Below are positions 8,013-15,616 of a stretch of 24,281 nt of DNA, one piece after another. The stretch is from HGM12587 sp964580255 (lineage in GTDB: Bacteria; Bacillota; Clostridia; Lachnospirales; Lachnospiraceae). Position numbers and translations under genes: made by a program. Position 1 is the first letter of the stretch, and each line of letters starts with the position of its first letter. The DNA is taken from positions 1 to 24,281 of the forward strand of contig CAZOJX010000014.1 in assembly GCA_964580255.1 (NCBI GenBank). The letters are read 5' to 3'. A model generated the notes under the pieces. The model was not told the DNA's origin and did no database searches. It saw only the letters and a program-made list of their open reading frames with translations.

Positions 8013-9185
8013 CTAATAATTTAAAATGCTCTGCACTTCTTCTGTCTGAAGATTTGATGCATCTACCCACTGATGCGCAGAATGCACATTTGATGCTTTC
8101 GCAGCCCCTGCAATAGAACGGGCAGCTGTCGTGATCGTTGCATACCCCATTGCAAACGGATCCTGTGACATAGTTCCGATCAATGTTCCGTCTTCGATGG
8201 CATTAACAATCTTTTCGCTGCTGTCAAAGCCTGCGATCAGGTAAGACTGTTCTTCCTGTTTTTTCGTATAATCGATCACCATTTCCGTAGTCTTTAAATC
8301 TGTACAGATAATCCCTGCCAGATCAGGATTTTTTTCCAGCAACTCATCCAGGATTTCTGTCGAACTGCGATCCTCCTGTGCCAGATACACAATATCTACA
8401 AACTGTATGTCTTTATCATTATAACTGTTTGCCAGTTCATCGACAATAGCCTGTTTTCGATCTTTTCCCGTCTGTGTCAGAGAATTATGAACAATGATCG
8501 CAACTTTCCCTTCATAGCCGATCGCCTCAAACAATTTCGCCGCGGATTCTGCAGAAGCCGCTTTGTTATCTGTCGCAACAAGTGCTTCCGTCATTTCCCC
8601 TTCGTCCGGTGTATCGAATGCGATCAAATGAATGCCGTTATTTTTTGCCATCTGCATCTGGGTTTTGCAGGCTGTTGCATCTGTAAAAGCAATACAGAGT
8701 GCATTCGGTGCCTTGTCCAAAAACTGATCAATGATATTGATCTGATCCGCCACATTTTCCTTCTTCGGTGCAGTAAATGTTAAAGAAATTTTATTTTTTC
8801 CTGTATAGCCCAGTGCTTCATTGAGATCTGAAACAGCCTTCTGTGCACCTTTTTTCACAGTATTCCAAAATTTATTTTCAGAATCTGTTGCTACCATAGC
8901 AATCTGTGTTTTCGGATCTACCGTAATTCCTTTCACAGAAAGATAATCTACTGCTCCTCTTTTGATCGGATGGTACTGTTTTTCCGCATTGAGACGTTCT
9001 TCTTCCAGCTTTTCTTCTTCGCTTTCATCCTCCGCTTCCGGTGTTTCTTCTGCCACCTCCACAGGCTCCTCTACAGTTTCCTGTGCCGGCACTTTTTCCA
9101 CTTCAGAAACCTCCGTTTTTTTGCCGCAGCCAAGCATACAGAGTGCAGTGCAGGTTAATAATATATAAAATTTACATAATTTCAT
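8013..9185 (-). CDS. Second sugar ABC substrate-binding lipoprotein (Peripla_BP_4 type)
   Basis: A 390-residue exported sugar receptor. Signal peptide with lipobox MLGC, lipidated cysteine at residue 20; then a long, very acidic linker (about 24-62, rich in Glu) and a two-lobe sugar-binding fold starting at TQIAMVATDSENKFW. The lobes carry motifs typical of ribose/galactose-type receptors (IDQFLDKAPNALCIAF, LIAFDTPDEGE, LIAGFDSSE, IGTMSQDPFAMGY). It is not in the ABC operon: a terminator at 9325 separates it from the importer, and it has its own -10 at 9225. It is co-transcribed with fucU. It may be an alternative receptor for the same importer or a sensor; no permease accompanies it. The ligand is unknown, with L-fucose or L-galactose likely. 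Confidence 0.88.
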   Translation of the reverse strand: MKLCKFYILLTCTALCMLGCGKKTEVSEVEKVPAQETVEEPVEVAEETPEAEDESEEEKLEEERLNAEKQYHPIKRGAVDYLSVKGITVDPKTQIAMVATDSENKFWNTVKKGAQKAVSDLNEALGYTGKNKISLTFTAPKKENVADQINIIDQFLDKAPNALCIAFTDATACKTQMQMAKNNGIHLIAFDTPDEGEMTEALVATDNKAASAESAAKLFEAIGYEGKVAIIVHNSLTQTGKDRKQAIVDELANSYNDKDIQFVDIVYLAQEDRSSTEILDELLEKNPDLAGIICTDLKTTEMVIDYTKKQEEQSYLIAGFDSSEKIVNAIEDGTLIGTMSQDPFAMGYATITTAARSIAGAAKASNVHSAHQWVDASNLQTEEVQSILNY

Positions 9186-9224
9186 CGTATTTTGTCCTCT
9201 CTTTCATTCTCGAACTCAATAACG

Positions 9225-9230
9225 ATTATA
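9225..9230 (-). promoter_or_regulatory. Probable -10 element of the receptor2-fucU unit
   Basis: Minus-strand TATAAT about 40 bases upstream of the receptor start codon and downstream of the ABC-operon terminator. No good -35 lies 16-18 bases upstream, so the promoter may need an activator. Confidence 0.5.
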
Positions 9231-9324
9231 CACGAAATTTATGAAAATTCTATGGTGATTTTTTCTGAAAACCTTAATATTTCATGAAGATTCGTCTTTT
9301 TTCTTTCTTTTTGGCAAATTCTTC

Positions 9325-9353
9325 AAAAAAAGAGGCCGGATAAATCCGACCTC
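9325..9353 (-). terminator. Rho-independent terminator of the ABC importer operon
   Basis: On the minus strand GAGGTCGGA pairs with TCCGGCCTC (one G-U pair, loop TTTA) and is followed by seven T residues. It lies about 75 bases beyond the stop codon of the receptor gene at 9429. Confidence 0.9.
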
Positions 9354-9428
9354 CTTTAACATTCGTTTTTGATTCACAAAAAACTATTTATGACTCACTT
9401 TTACGAAATTTCAATTTTCGAATATTGA

Positions 9429-10574
9429 TTAGTCGTAAAGGTTTGGAGCGATATCATCAGCTGTCATGTTTTCTGTGTTGTACCAGTAACCGTTCATTGG
9501 GATATCAGCTACAGATTCGCCGTTGCAAACAGCTACTAATGTGTTGATACATTCATAACCCATCATTAATGGAGACTGTGTTACAGAACCGATTAACTGA
9601 CCAGCGTTGATAGCTTCTTTCTGTGGTGTACCAGCGTCGAAACCTGCTGCGATGATAGATGTAGCTGGGTCTGTTCCTAATTTGTTAAGAGCACCGTTAG
9701 CTGTGATCACACCTTCAGCTGTAACCTGGTTAGAACCGAAGATAGCAACTGTATCATCTTTAGCCATGATCTTCTGAGCTTCTGCTGCTGATAATTCAAC
9801 TGTTGTCTGAGCTGGAACTGCAACTTCGATAACTACTGTAGCTTCTGCTGCATCTGCTGCACCTTCTGCTGCGTTAACGTAGAATTCGTTACCTTCAACA
9901 ACACATTTGATTCCGTCTGCTGCACACAGTTCGATCATTTTGTTGATGAATCCAAGACCACGCTGCTGAATGTTCTGAGCTGTAGCATCCTGGTTAACTT
10001 CACCTACACGTACTTTAGCATCTGTTGTAGCTGCTGCAAGAACGTCTTTGATCACTGGGTACATGTTTTCAGCTGCGCAAGCGCCTGCTGCTGCGTTGTC
10101 TGTAGCAACTGTAGCAACTACAGATCCTTCTGGAGCATCGCTAACACCTGTATCGAAGCAAACTACTGGGATACCTGCGTCTTTAGCTGCCTGAAGAGAA
10201 TCAAGAACAGAGTTTGTATCACAAGCTGCTAAACCGATTCCGTTAGGAGCTTTTGCGATAGCATCGTTGAGCATCTGAACCTGATCTGCGATGTCAGATT
10301 CTGTAGCTGGTCCGTTACAGTTAGCTGTTACGCCCTGTTCTGCACAAGCCTGTTCAACACCTTTAACTGCTGCCTGCCAGTATGTAGACTGGAAGGATTT
10401 AACTACGATTTCGAAGTGGTAATCGTTTGCTGCTGGTTCTGCAGCGTCTTCTGTTGCTGCTGGTTCTTCTGTTGCAGCTGGTGCTTCTGCAGCTGGTTCT
10501 TCTTTACCGCCGCATGCTACCATAGAGAGTGCTAATGTAGCACACATAAGGATAGCTAAAAGTTTCTTTTTCAT
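9429..10574 (-). CDS. Sugar ABC transporter substrate-binding lipoprotein (main receptor)
   Basis: A 381-residue lipoprotein of the ribose/galactose-receptor class. The signal peptide ends in SMVAC with lipidated C21, followed by an Ala/Glu/Pro-rich linker (24-50) and a two-lobe binding domain (YHFEIVVKSFQSTYWQAA onward; IGLAACDTNS; IPVVCFDTG; IIAAGFDAG; IGSVTQSPLMMGY). It delivers the sugar to the two RbsC-like permeases encoded just upstream. The ribosome site AAAGGAGG is near ideal, and codon choice is strongly biased (GCT, GAA, AAC, CCA), both signs of high expression. It is the last gene of its operon, 73 bp after the permease, with a small hairpin in the gap. The context with fucI/fucU suggests L-fucose-type sugars as ligand; this is inference. 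Confidence 0.93.
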   Translation of the reverse strand: MKKKLLAILMCATLALSMVACGGKEEPAAEAPAATEEPAATEDAAEPAANDYHFEIVVKSFQSTYWQAAVKGVEQACAEQGVTANCNGPATESDIADQVQMLNDAIAKAPNGIGLAACDTNSVLDSLQAAKDAGIPVVCFDTGVSDAPEGSVVATVATDNAAAGACAAENMYPVIKDVLAAATTDAKVRVGEVNQDATAQNIQQRGLGFINKMIELCAADGIKCVVEGNEFYVNAAEGAADAAEATVVIEVAVPAQTTVELSAAEAQKIMAKDDTVAIFGSNQVTAEGVITANGALNKLGTDPATSIIAAGFDAGTPQKEAINAGQLIGSVTQSPLMMGYECINTLVAVCNGESVADIPMNGYWYNTENMTADDIAPNLYD

Positions 10575-10621
10575 TTTTGTTTCCTCCTTTAGGATAAAAA
10601 TATATATGAAGTCTTCCCGAC

Positions 10622-10643
10622 ATCATAATCTTTTGGTTATGAT
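10622..10643 (-). other. Intercistronic hairpin between permease and receptor
   Basis: A 7-bp stem, ATCATAA with TTATGAT, around an 8-base loop, placed 5 bases after the permease stop and about 48 bases before the receptor start. It has no U-run, so it is not a terminator. Such stems often protect or delimit processed transcripts. Confidence 0.45.
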
Positions 10644-10647
10644 ACCA

Positions 10648-11619
10648 TTATTTTTTCTTCTTTACAACATCTACGAGTACTGCTGCCAGTAATACGAGAC
10701 CTGTAAAGATCTGCTGCCAGTTTGCCTGTAATCCGATGAACGGAAGACCAATCTTCATTAAGGAGATAACGATAACTCCAAGGAATGCTCCAAAGATTGT
10801 TCCTGAACCGCCTGATGCGGAAACACCACCTACGATGGCACCACCGATAGCGTCCATTTCGAATCCGGCTCCTGTACCAGGATAAATAGTAACATAAGTT
10901 GCTGCGTATGCAACACCTGCAAGACCTGCGAACAGACCACAGATTGCATAAGCTGTTACATGGTAAGCTTTTACGTTAACACCTGCTAATCTGGTTGCTT
11001 CTTTGTTGGAACCGATTGCGATTGTGTAACGTCCTACTTTTGTATGATTTAATACAAAAGACATGATAAGTACTAATGCAACGATTAAAATGATACCACA
11101 GGAAACTACGGTTCCGTTTGCATTTGTAAACTTAAAGATTTTTCTGAACCATCCTGCTTCTGATAAAGCTGACGGCCATGACACACCGAAACCACCGCAA
11201 AGTGCAGGTCCTAAACCACGAGTGATCATGCAGGTACAAAGTGTTGCCAAGAATGGAGGAAGATCCATCAATGCAACCAGGCAGCCATTAAGGATACCGA
11301 TGATAATACCGATCACGATTGTGATCACCAGTGCTGCTGCAACCGGAACACCTTTGTTTACTACCAGATAACCGCCGATCAGCGCGTAACTTACTAAACC
11401 TGTACCGATGGAAAGGTCAACACCACCTGTGATCAGTGGGAATGTAACACCGATTGCCATCAAAGATACATAATACACACTATCCAGTAAGGATACGAAT
11501 GTAGGATAACTTCTAAATGTTGGACTTAAGATACTGAAAACTGCAACCATCGCAATGATGATACCAATTACCATGACTTCTCGTCCATTTAACAAATTAA
11601 ATGATTTTTTCTTAGACAT
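10648..11619 (-). CDS. RbsC-like sugar ABC transporter permease
   Basis: A 323-residue integral membrane permease of the BPD_transp_2 (ribose/galactose) class. Hydrophobic helices cover most of the chain; the characteristic GGVDLSIGTG loop follows the second helix, and the cytoplasmic coupling segment is IAIGSNKEATRLAGVNVKAYH. I place the start at ATG 11619, because AGGAGG lies shortly before it; a longer reading from 11655 would start inside the ATPase gene without a ribosome site. Only 13 bases separate it from the ATPase stop. It presumably pairs with the second permease at 13160 as a heterodimer. Confidence 0.92.
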   Translation of the reverse strand: MSKKKSFNLLNGREVMVIGIIIAMVAVFSILSPTFRSYPTFVSLLDSVYYVSLMAIGVTFPLITGGVDLSIGTGLVSYALIGGYLVVNKGVPVAAALVITIVIGIIIGILNGCLVALMDLPPFLATLCTCMITRGLGPALCGGFGVSWPSALSEAGWFRKIFKFTNANGTVVSCGIILIVALVLIMSFVLNHTKVGRYTIAIGSNKEATRLAGVNVKAYHVTAYAICGLFAGLAGVAYAATYVTIYPGTGAGFEMDAIGGAIVGGVSASGGSGTIFGAFLGVIVISLMKIGLPFIGLQANWQQIFTGLVLLAAVLVDVVKKKK

Positions 11620-11632
11620 GATCTTACTCCTC

Positions 11633-13129
11633 CTAGTCAATTTCTCTCGTTGCAAGGTTCATGATATTTTCCTGAGTTGCTTCAGAAATATCAATTTCAC
11701 CAGTTTTCTTACCTTCACACATTACAACGATACGATCGCTCATTCGTAAGATTTCTGTCATTTCTGAAGAAATCATGATGATTGCTTTTCCTTCAGCTGC
11801 TAATTTGTTCATCAACTTATAGATTTCGTTCTTAGCACCTACGTCGATACCTCTGGTCGGTTCGTCGAAGATCAGAATATCACAGTCACGAGCCAGCCAT
11901 TTAGCGATAACAACCTTCTGCTGGTTACCACCGGAAAGGTTTACTACCAACTGGTCAACACCCGGTGTCTTTGTAGCGAGTGCGTCAACATATTCCTGAG
12001 CAACTTTTGCTTCTTTCTTCTTATCAATGAAGATTCCCTTCATGAAGCTGCCAAGGTTTGCCATGGTTGTATTTTCAGCAACTGTTTTCTGAACTACGAT
12101 ACCATAACGTTTTCTATCTTCGGAAAGGTAACCGATACCATATTTAACTGCATCTTCCGGGCTGTTGATCGTAACTTTTTCACCGTTGATATAGATATCT
12201 CCGCTTTCCTTCGGATCTGCTCCGAATAAAGCTCTGGCTGTTTCTGTACGTCCTGCACCCATCAATCCTGAGAATCCAAGGATTTCACCTTTACGAAGTT
12301 CGAAGCTGACATCCTGTACCATCTTTCCTGCATTTAAGTGTTCTACTTTCAGAACTACCGGTGCATCCTTCGGAACAAGGCTTTCTGTCTTCGGATCTTC
12401 GTAAATAACACGACCTACCATCATGTTGATGATGTCTTCTTTTGTACAGTCTTTTGTAATCAAAGTTCCTACATAAGTACCATCACGCATAACTGTTACA
12501 CGGTCTGTGATCACTTTGATCTCGTCCATACGATGTGAAATGTATACCATTGCAATGTCACGTTTCTTCAGGTCACGAATGATGTTGAACATTGCTTCGA
12601 TTTCTGTTTCTGTCAGCGCTGCAGAAGGTTCGTCAAAGATGATAACCTTTGCGTCGAAGGAAACTGCTTTTGCAATTTCACACATCTGCTGTTTACCAAC
12701 AGTTAAGTTGGACATTGTTTCTGTCGGATCAATGTCTACGTTTAATTTATCGAAAAGCTTTTTCGCTTCTTCGTTCATTTTCTTATCATCGATCTTGATT
12801 CCGTTTTTGAATTCACGGCCGATGAATAAGTTCTGTGCAACTGTCAGGTGACCTAACATATTTAATTCCTGATGTACGATAACGATACCGGCATCCTGAG
12901 CTTCTCTTGTATTTTTGAACTCAACTTCTTTGCCTTCGTATGTAATTGTACCGGAATCTTTTTTGTAGATACCTGTCAAAACTTTCATTAAGGTTGATTT
13001 ACCTGCACCGTTTTCTCCCATGAGTGCAAGAACTTCGCCTTTTCTGATCTCCAAATCTACGTGGTCTAATGCATGAACACCAGGGAAAGATTTGTCAATA
13101 CCTTTCATTGTTAAAATAAGCTCGCCCAT
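11633..13129 (-). CDS. RbsA/MglA-type sugar ABC transporter ATPase (two nucleotide-binding domains)
   Basis: A 498-residue cytoplasmic fused dimer of ABC ATPase domains that drives sugar import. The first domain has Walker A GENGAGKST (38-46), the signature-region variant LTVGKQQ (142-148) and Walker B VIIFDE (162-167). The second has a degenerate Walker A, GLMGAGRTE, without the usual lysine, a canonical LSGGNQQ signature and Walker B ILIFDEPTRGID; this asymmetry is normal for RbsA/MglA/XylG proteins. It is flanked by the two permease genes (30 bp and 13 bp gaps). The length is typical of the family. Confidence 0.96.
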   Translation of the reverse strand: MGELILTMKGIDKSFPGVHALDHVDLEIRKGEVLALMGENGAGKSTLMKVLTGIYKKDSGTITYEGKEVEFKNTREAQDAGIVIVHQELNMLGHLTVAQNLFIGREFKNGIKIDDKKMNEEAKKLFDKLNVDIDPTETMSNLTVGKQQMCEIAKAVSFDAKVIIFDEPSAALTETEIEAMFNIIRDLKKRDIAMVYISHRMDEIKVITDRVTVMRDGTYVGTLITKDCTKEDIINMMVGRVIYEDPKTESLVPKDAPVVLKVEHLNAGKMVQDVSFELRKGEILGFSGLMGAGRTETARALFGADPKESGDIYINGEKVTINSPEDAVKYGIGYLSEDRKRYGIVVQKTVAENTTMANLGSFMKGIFIDKKKEAKVAQEYVDALATKTPGVDQLVVNLSGGNQQKVVIAKWLARDCDILIFDEPTRGIDVGAKNEIYKLMNKLAAEGKAIIMISSEMTEILRMSDRIVVMCEGKKTGEIDISEATQENIMNLATREID

Positions 13130-13159
13130 TTTTTTACCATCCTTTCTCCAGCATTCTCA

Positions 13160-14137
13160 CTAATTCTTTCTGCGTCTTGCAGAAACGTCTGCATAAACTG
13201 CACCGATAACGATCAGACCAGTAATAATGTACTGATACTCTTTTGTAAATCCAAGAGCCAAGATACCCTGCTGTAATAATGCGATGATAAATACACCGAT
13301 CACAGTACCGCTGATAGAAGCAAGACCACCTGCCATAGATGTACCACCCATTACACAGCCTGCGATTGCTTCGTTGTTGTACTGATCACCGTAACCCGGC
13401 TGAACAGTTGTAAATGCTGCTACGAAGAAGATAGAAGCGATTCCTACTAAAGTACCGCAGATTACGTATGCAAGCATTTTCCATTTCTTTGTATCAACAC
13501 CGGAAAGTCTTACTGCTTCTTCATTGCTTCCTAAGCAAAGGATATAACGTCCTGCTTTGGTCTTGTTTAAGATCACTGCACAGACAACTGCAACTGCTAA
13601 GAAAATGAAAAGACCTACCGGAATTCCGTTCATGCTGACAATGTTTCTGTACCATCCGTTTACCGGATCAGAGCTCTGCGGCCAGCTAACTGACTGAGTT
13701 TTTGTAAATACAGCAGCAATACCTTTTGCAATGTTCATTGTTGCCATAGATACGATGAATGGCGGCACTTTCCAATATGCTACCAGATATCCGTTAAAGC
13801 ATCCGAATACGGTACCGATCAGGATACCCATAATGATGCAAAGCCATAACGGAAATCCATAAGATGTAAGACAAAAGCCTGAAACCAAAGCACAACAGAA
13901 CATCATCGGTCCGATTGAGAAATCGATACCGCCTGTTGCGATTACGAATGTTACTCCCAAGGAAAGGAAACCTAAGAAGTATGCATAGTTCAGGGTGTTC
14001 AAAATACGTGTCATCCCGAAGAATGCTCCGCCTGTCAGAAGTCCGAATGCTACATACATCAGAAGAAGTACGCCGATCAAGACGATTCTGTTAAAGCCAA
14101 TCTTTTTTACTAATGGGTTTTGTTTGATTTTTTCCAC
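13160..14137 (-). CDS. RbsC-like sugar ABC transporter permease, first gene of the importer operon
   Basis: A 325-residue membrane permease of the same BPD_transp_2 class, with GGIDFSIGPM after helix two and the coupling segment LCLGSNEEAVRLSGVDTKKW. I choose a GTG start at 14137: GGGAGGA lies about 10 bases before it, whereas the in-frame TTG at 14146 touches the ribosome site (one base away) and would be poorly used. No ATG is available nearby. It is about as long as its partner but clearly diverged in sequence, so it is not a recent duplicate. A near-consensus promoter lies 75 bp upstream. Confidence 0.9.
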   Translation of the reverse strand: MEKIKQNPLVKKIGFNRIVLIGVLLLMYVAFGLLTGGAFFGMTRILNTLNYAYFLGFLSLGVTFVIATGGIDFSIGPMMFCCALVSGFCLTSYGFPLWLCIIMGILIGTVFGCFNGYLVAYWKVPPFIVSMATMNIAKGIAAVFTKTQSVSWPQSSDPVNGWYRNIVSMNGIPVGLFIFLAVAVVCAVILNKTKAGRYILCLGSNEEAVRLSGVDTKKWKMLAYVICGTLVGIASIFFVAAFTTVQPGYGDQYNNEAIAGCVMGGTSMAGGLASISGTVIGVFIIALLQQGILALGFTKEYQYIITGLIVIGAVYADVSARRRKN

Positions 14138-14165
14138 CTTTACCAATCCTCCCTGTTTAATACGT

Positions 14166-14197
14166 AAAAAACGAACTTTATCTTCCGTTCGGTTTTT
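14166..14197 (-). promoter_or_regulatory. Leader hairpin of the ABC importer operon
   Basis: In the 5' leader, AAAAACCGAAC can pair with GTTCGTTTTTT (one mismatch, 10-base loop). It lies just after the predicted start site and just before the ribosome site, so it may stabilise the 5' end or attenuate; the stem is AT-rich and weak. Confidence 0.3.
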
Positions 14198-14211
14198 CGC
14201 TACTACAACAC

Positions 14212-14240
14212 ATTATACTCTCAACCCATTTCTGAGTCAA
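14212..14240 (-). promoter_or_regulatory. Promoter of the ABC importer operon
   Basis: Minus-strand -35 TTGACT (14240 to 14235), a 17-base spacer and -10 TATAAT (14217 to 14212). The predicted start is near 14205, giving a leader of about 68 bases. GGTTG motifs recur three times on the minus strand through the -35 and upstream region at 15-16 bp steps, possible response-regulator contacts. Confidence 0.8.
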
Positions 14241-14592
14241 CCTGTTCCCAGGCAACCCTTCCAGTTATTACCATTTGTTTGAGAGTTTTTTGTGCAACAT
14301 GTATAGTTTTCTATTTACGCCATTATCCACTTATTTCCGTGGAGCAGGAGCACCAGCCTCCTTGTCACTCAGTGCCCTTGTCCACATCACTGTCTTCAAA
14401 ACCGGTTTTCCGTTCACAAGCTGCTGCATGCCCCCCTAAAACCTTCCGTGCATTCCCCTTTGGCACATTCAGTTTTTCATGCAGGCCGCACCGTTCCTGA
14501 AGCCATGAAATAAACACAATGATAACGTACATACCTGTACATGCCCCTATTATAGGTTGCAAAACTCCTTTTTTTAATAGAAAATTATCCAA
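14241..14592. other. Gene-free stretch upstream of the importer promoter
   Basis: About 350 bases lie between the importer promoter and the terminator of the sensor operon. A minus-strand reading of up to 82 codons exists (14613 to 14365), but it begins inside the terminator stem, lacks a ribosome site and resembles no family I know. A TATAAT-like hexamer occurs on the minus strand near 14550 without a -35. I see no RNA gene or riboswitch core. It most likely holds regulatory DNA or a decayed gene. Confidence 0.4.
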
Positions 14593-14633
14593 AAAAAGGT
14601 TAAAATCTTCCAAAAAAAGATTTTAACCTTTTT
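14593..14633. terminator. Strong bidirectional-type terminator after the sensor-binding protein gene
   Basis: A perfect 17-bp stem (14593-14609 with 14617-14633) around a 7-base loop, flanked by T-runs on both strands. It begins 8 bases beyond the stop codon of the gene at 14642 on the minus strand. Confidence 0.92.
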
Positions 14634-14641
14634 ATTTTCAC

Positions 14642-15616
14642 CTAAAACGGGAACAATAATTTCTGATTTTCTTCTGTATACATAGTTTCCTTGGTGATCA
14701 GCACTGACCCCGAATCCACAATTTCTGAAATCTGCTCCCTATTCAAAAGGCGTACCGCCTTTTCCACACACAGATACCCCATATTCAGCGGTTTCTGTAC
14801 AACAATGGCCGAAAAAGTTTCGTCCTCCAGGTATTCTACCTCTTTGATCGAGCTGTCAAAGCCCACCATTCGCACTTTTCCCTTCAGCCCAAGTTCATTA
14901 ACCGCCCGGGCAGCCCCTACGGAGGAATATTCATTCAGACCCGCGATCACATTGATGGAAGGATAACGTTCCAGCATCTCTTTTGTGACAAGATAAGCCT
15001 TCCGATAGTCCGAATCACAAAACACCACATCGACCACTTTTTCTTCCAGTTCTCCCAGTCCTTCCCGGAATCCCAGTTCCCGTTCTGTGGCGGTAGAAGT
15101 TCCTTTTACATGTCCTACAATTCCGATACTCTGAATTTCCTCAAAATTTTCCGCCACATAACGTCCCATTTTCCTGCCGGCTTCTACATTATCCGTCGCC
15201 ACAACACCGGATCCGTTCACTTCCTCCATCATGGAGTCTGCCAGAATCAGCGGAATCCCCGCATCTTCTATCTTTTTTGCATATTTCTGGGTTTCCGTAT
15301 AGTGAGCCGGCACTAAAATAACTGCGTCCGGATTTGCTTCGATCGCTTCCTCGATCAGTGCACCCTGTTCTTCATATTTTGTCTCCGCATTTGGCGCAGC
15401 CATGGTCAGGGTAACGCCGTATTCCTTCGCTGCCATCTCAGCCCCCTGGATAAAGGAACTCCAGAAATCATTGCTGCTGTCAATGATCTTCAGCACCAGA
15501 GCGATTTTTTTCGGTTCTTCCCTATGAGAAGATGCCGAAAAAACGGTTCCCCCTATGATCAAAACCAGAAGCACCGCACGCATGAGCCATTTCTTAATTT
15601 TCGTTTTCTTCTCCAT
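14642..15616 (-). CDS. Extracytoplasmic sugar-binding protein, probable sensor partner of the YesM-like kinase
   Basis: A 324-residue ribose/galactose-receptor-like protein (IALVLKIIDSSNDFWSSFIQG; AVILVPAHYTETQ; IPLILADSMM; VRMVGFDSS; IVVQKPLNMGY). The N-terminus is basic followed by a hydrophobic stretch (about 14-27) but has no lipobox cysteine, unlike the two other receptors here. It is therefore either tethered by an uncleaved helix or released by signal peptidase I. Its start overlaps the kinase gene by 23 bp, so it is translationally coupled to it; an AGGAGG lies rather far (14 bases) before the ATG. Lying with a kinase and regulator rather than with permeases, it probably presents a bound sugar to the kinase, as XylFII does for LytS in clostridia. 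The fold is certain; the sensor role is inferred. Confidence 0.87.
   Translation of the reverse strand: MEKKTKIKKWLMRAVLLVLIIGGTVFSASSHREEPKKIALVLKIIDSSNDFWSSFIQGAEMAAKEYGVTLTMAAPNAETKYEEQGALIEEAIEANPDAVILVPAHYTETQKYAKKIEDAGIPLILADSMMEEVNGSGVVATDNVEAGRKMGRYVAENFEEIQSIGIVGHVKGTSTATERELGFREGLGELEEKVVDVVFCDSDYRKAYLVTKEMLERYPSINVIAGLNEYSSVGAARAVNELGLKGKVRMVGFDSSIKEVEYLEDETFSAIVVQKPLNMGYLCVEKAVRLLNREQISEIVDSGSVLITKETMYTEENQKLLFPF

Noticed and set aside
14365..14613. 82-codon minus-strand reading frame between the importer and the sensor operon
   Set aside because: It begins inside a terminator stem, has no ribosome site at any ATG, and shows only one short hydrophobic stretch with no family resemblance.
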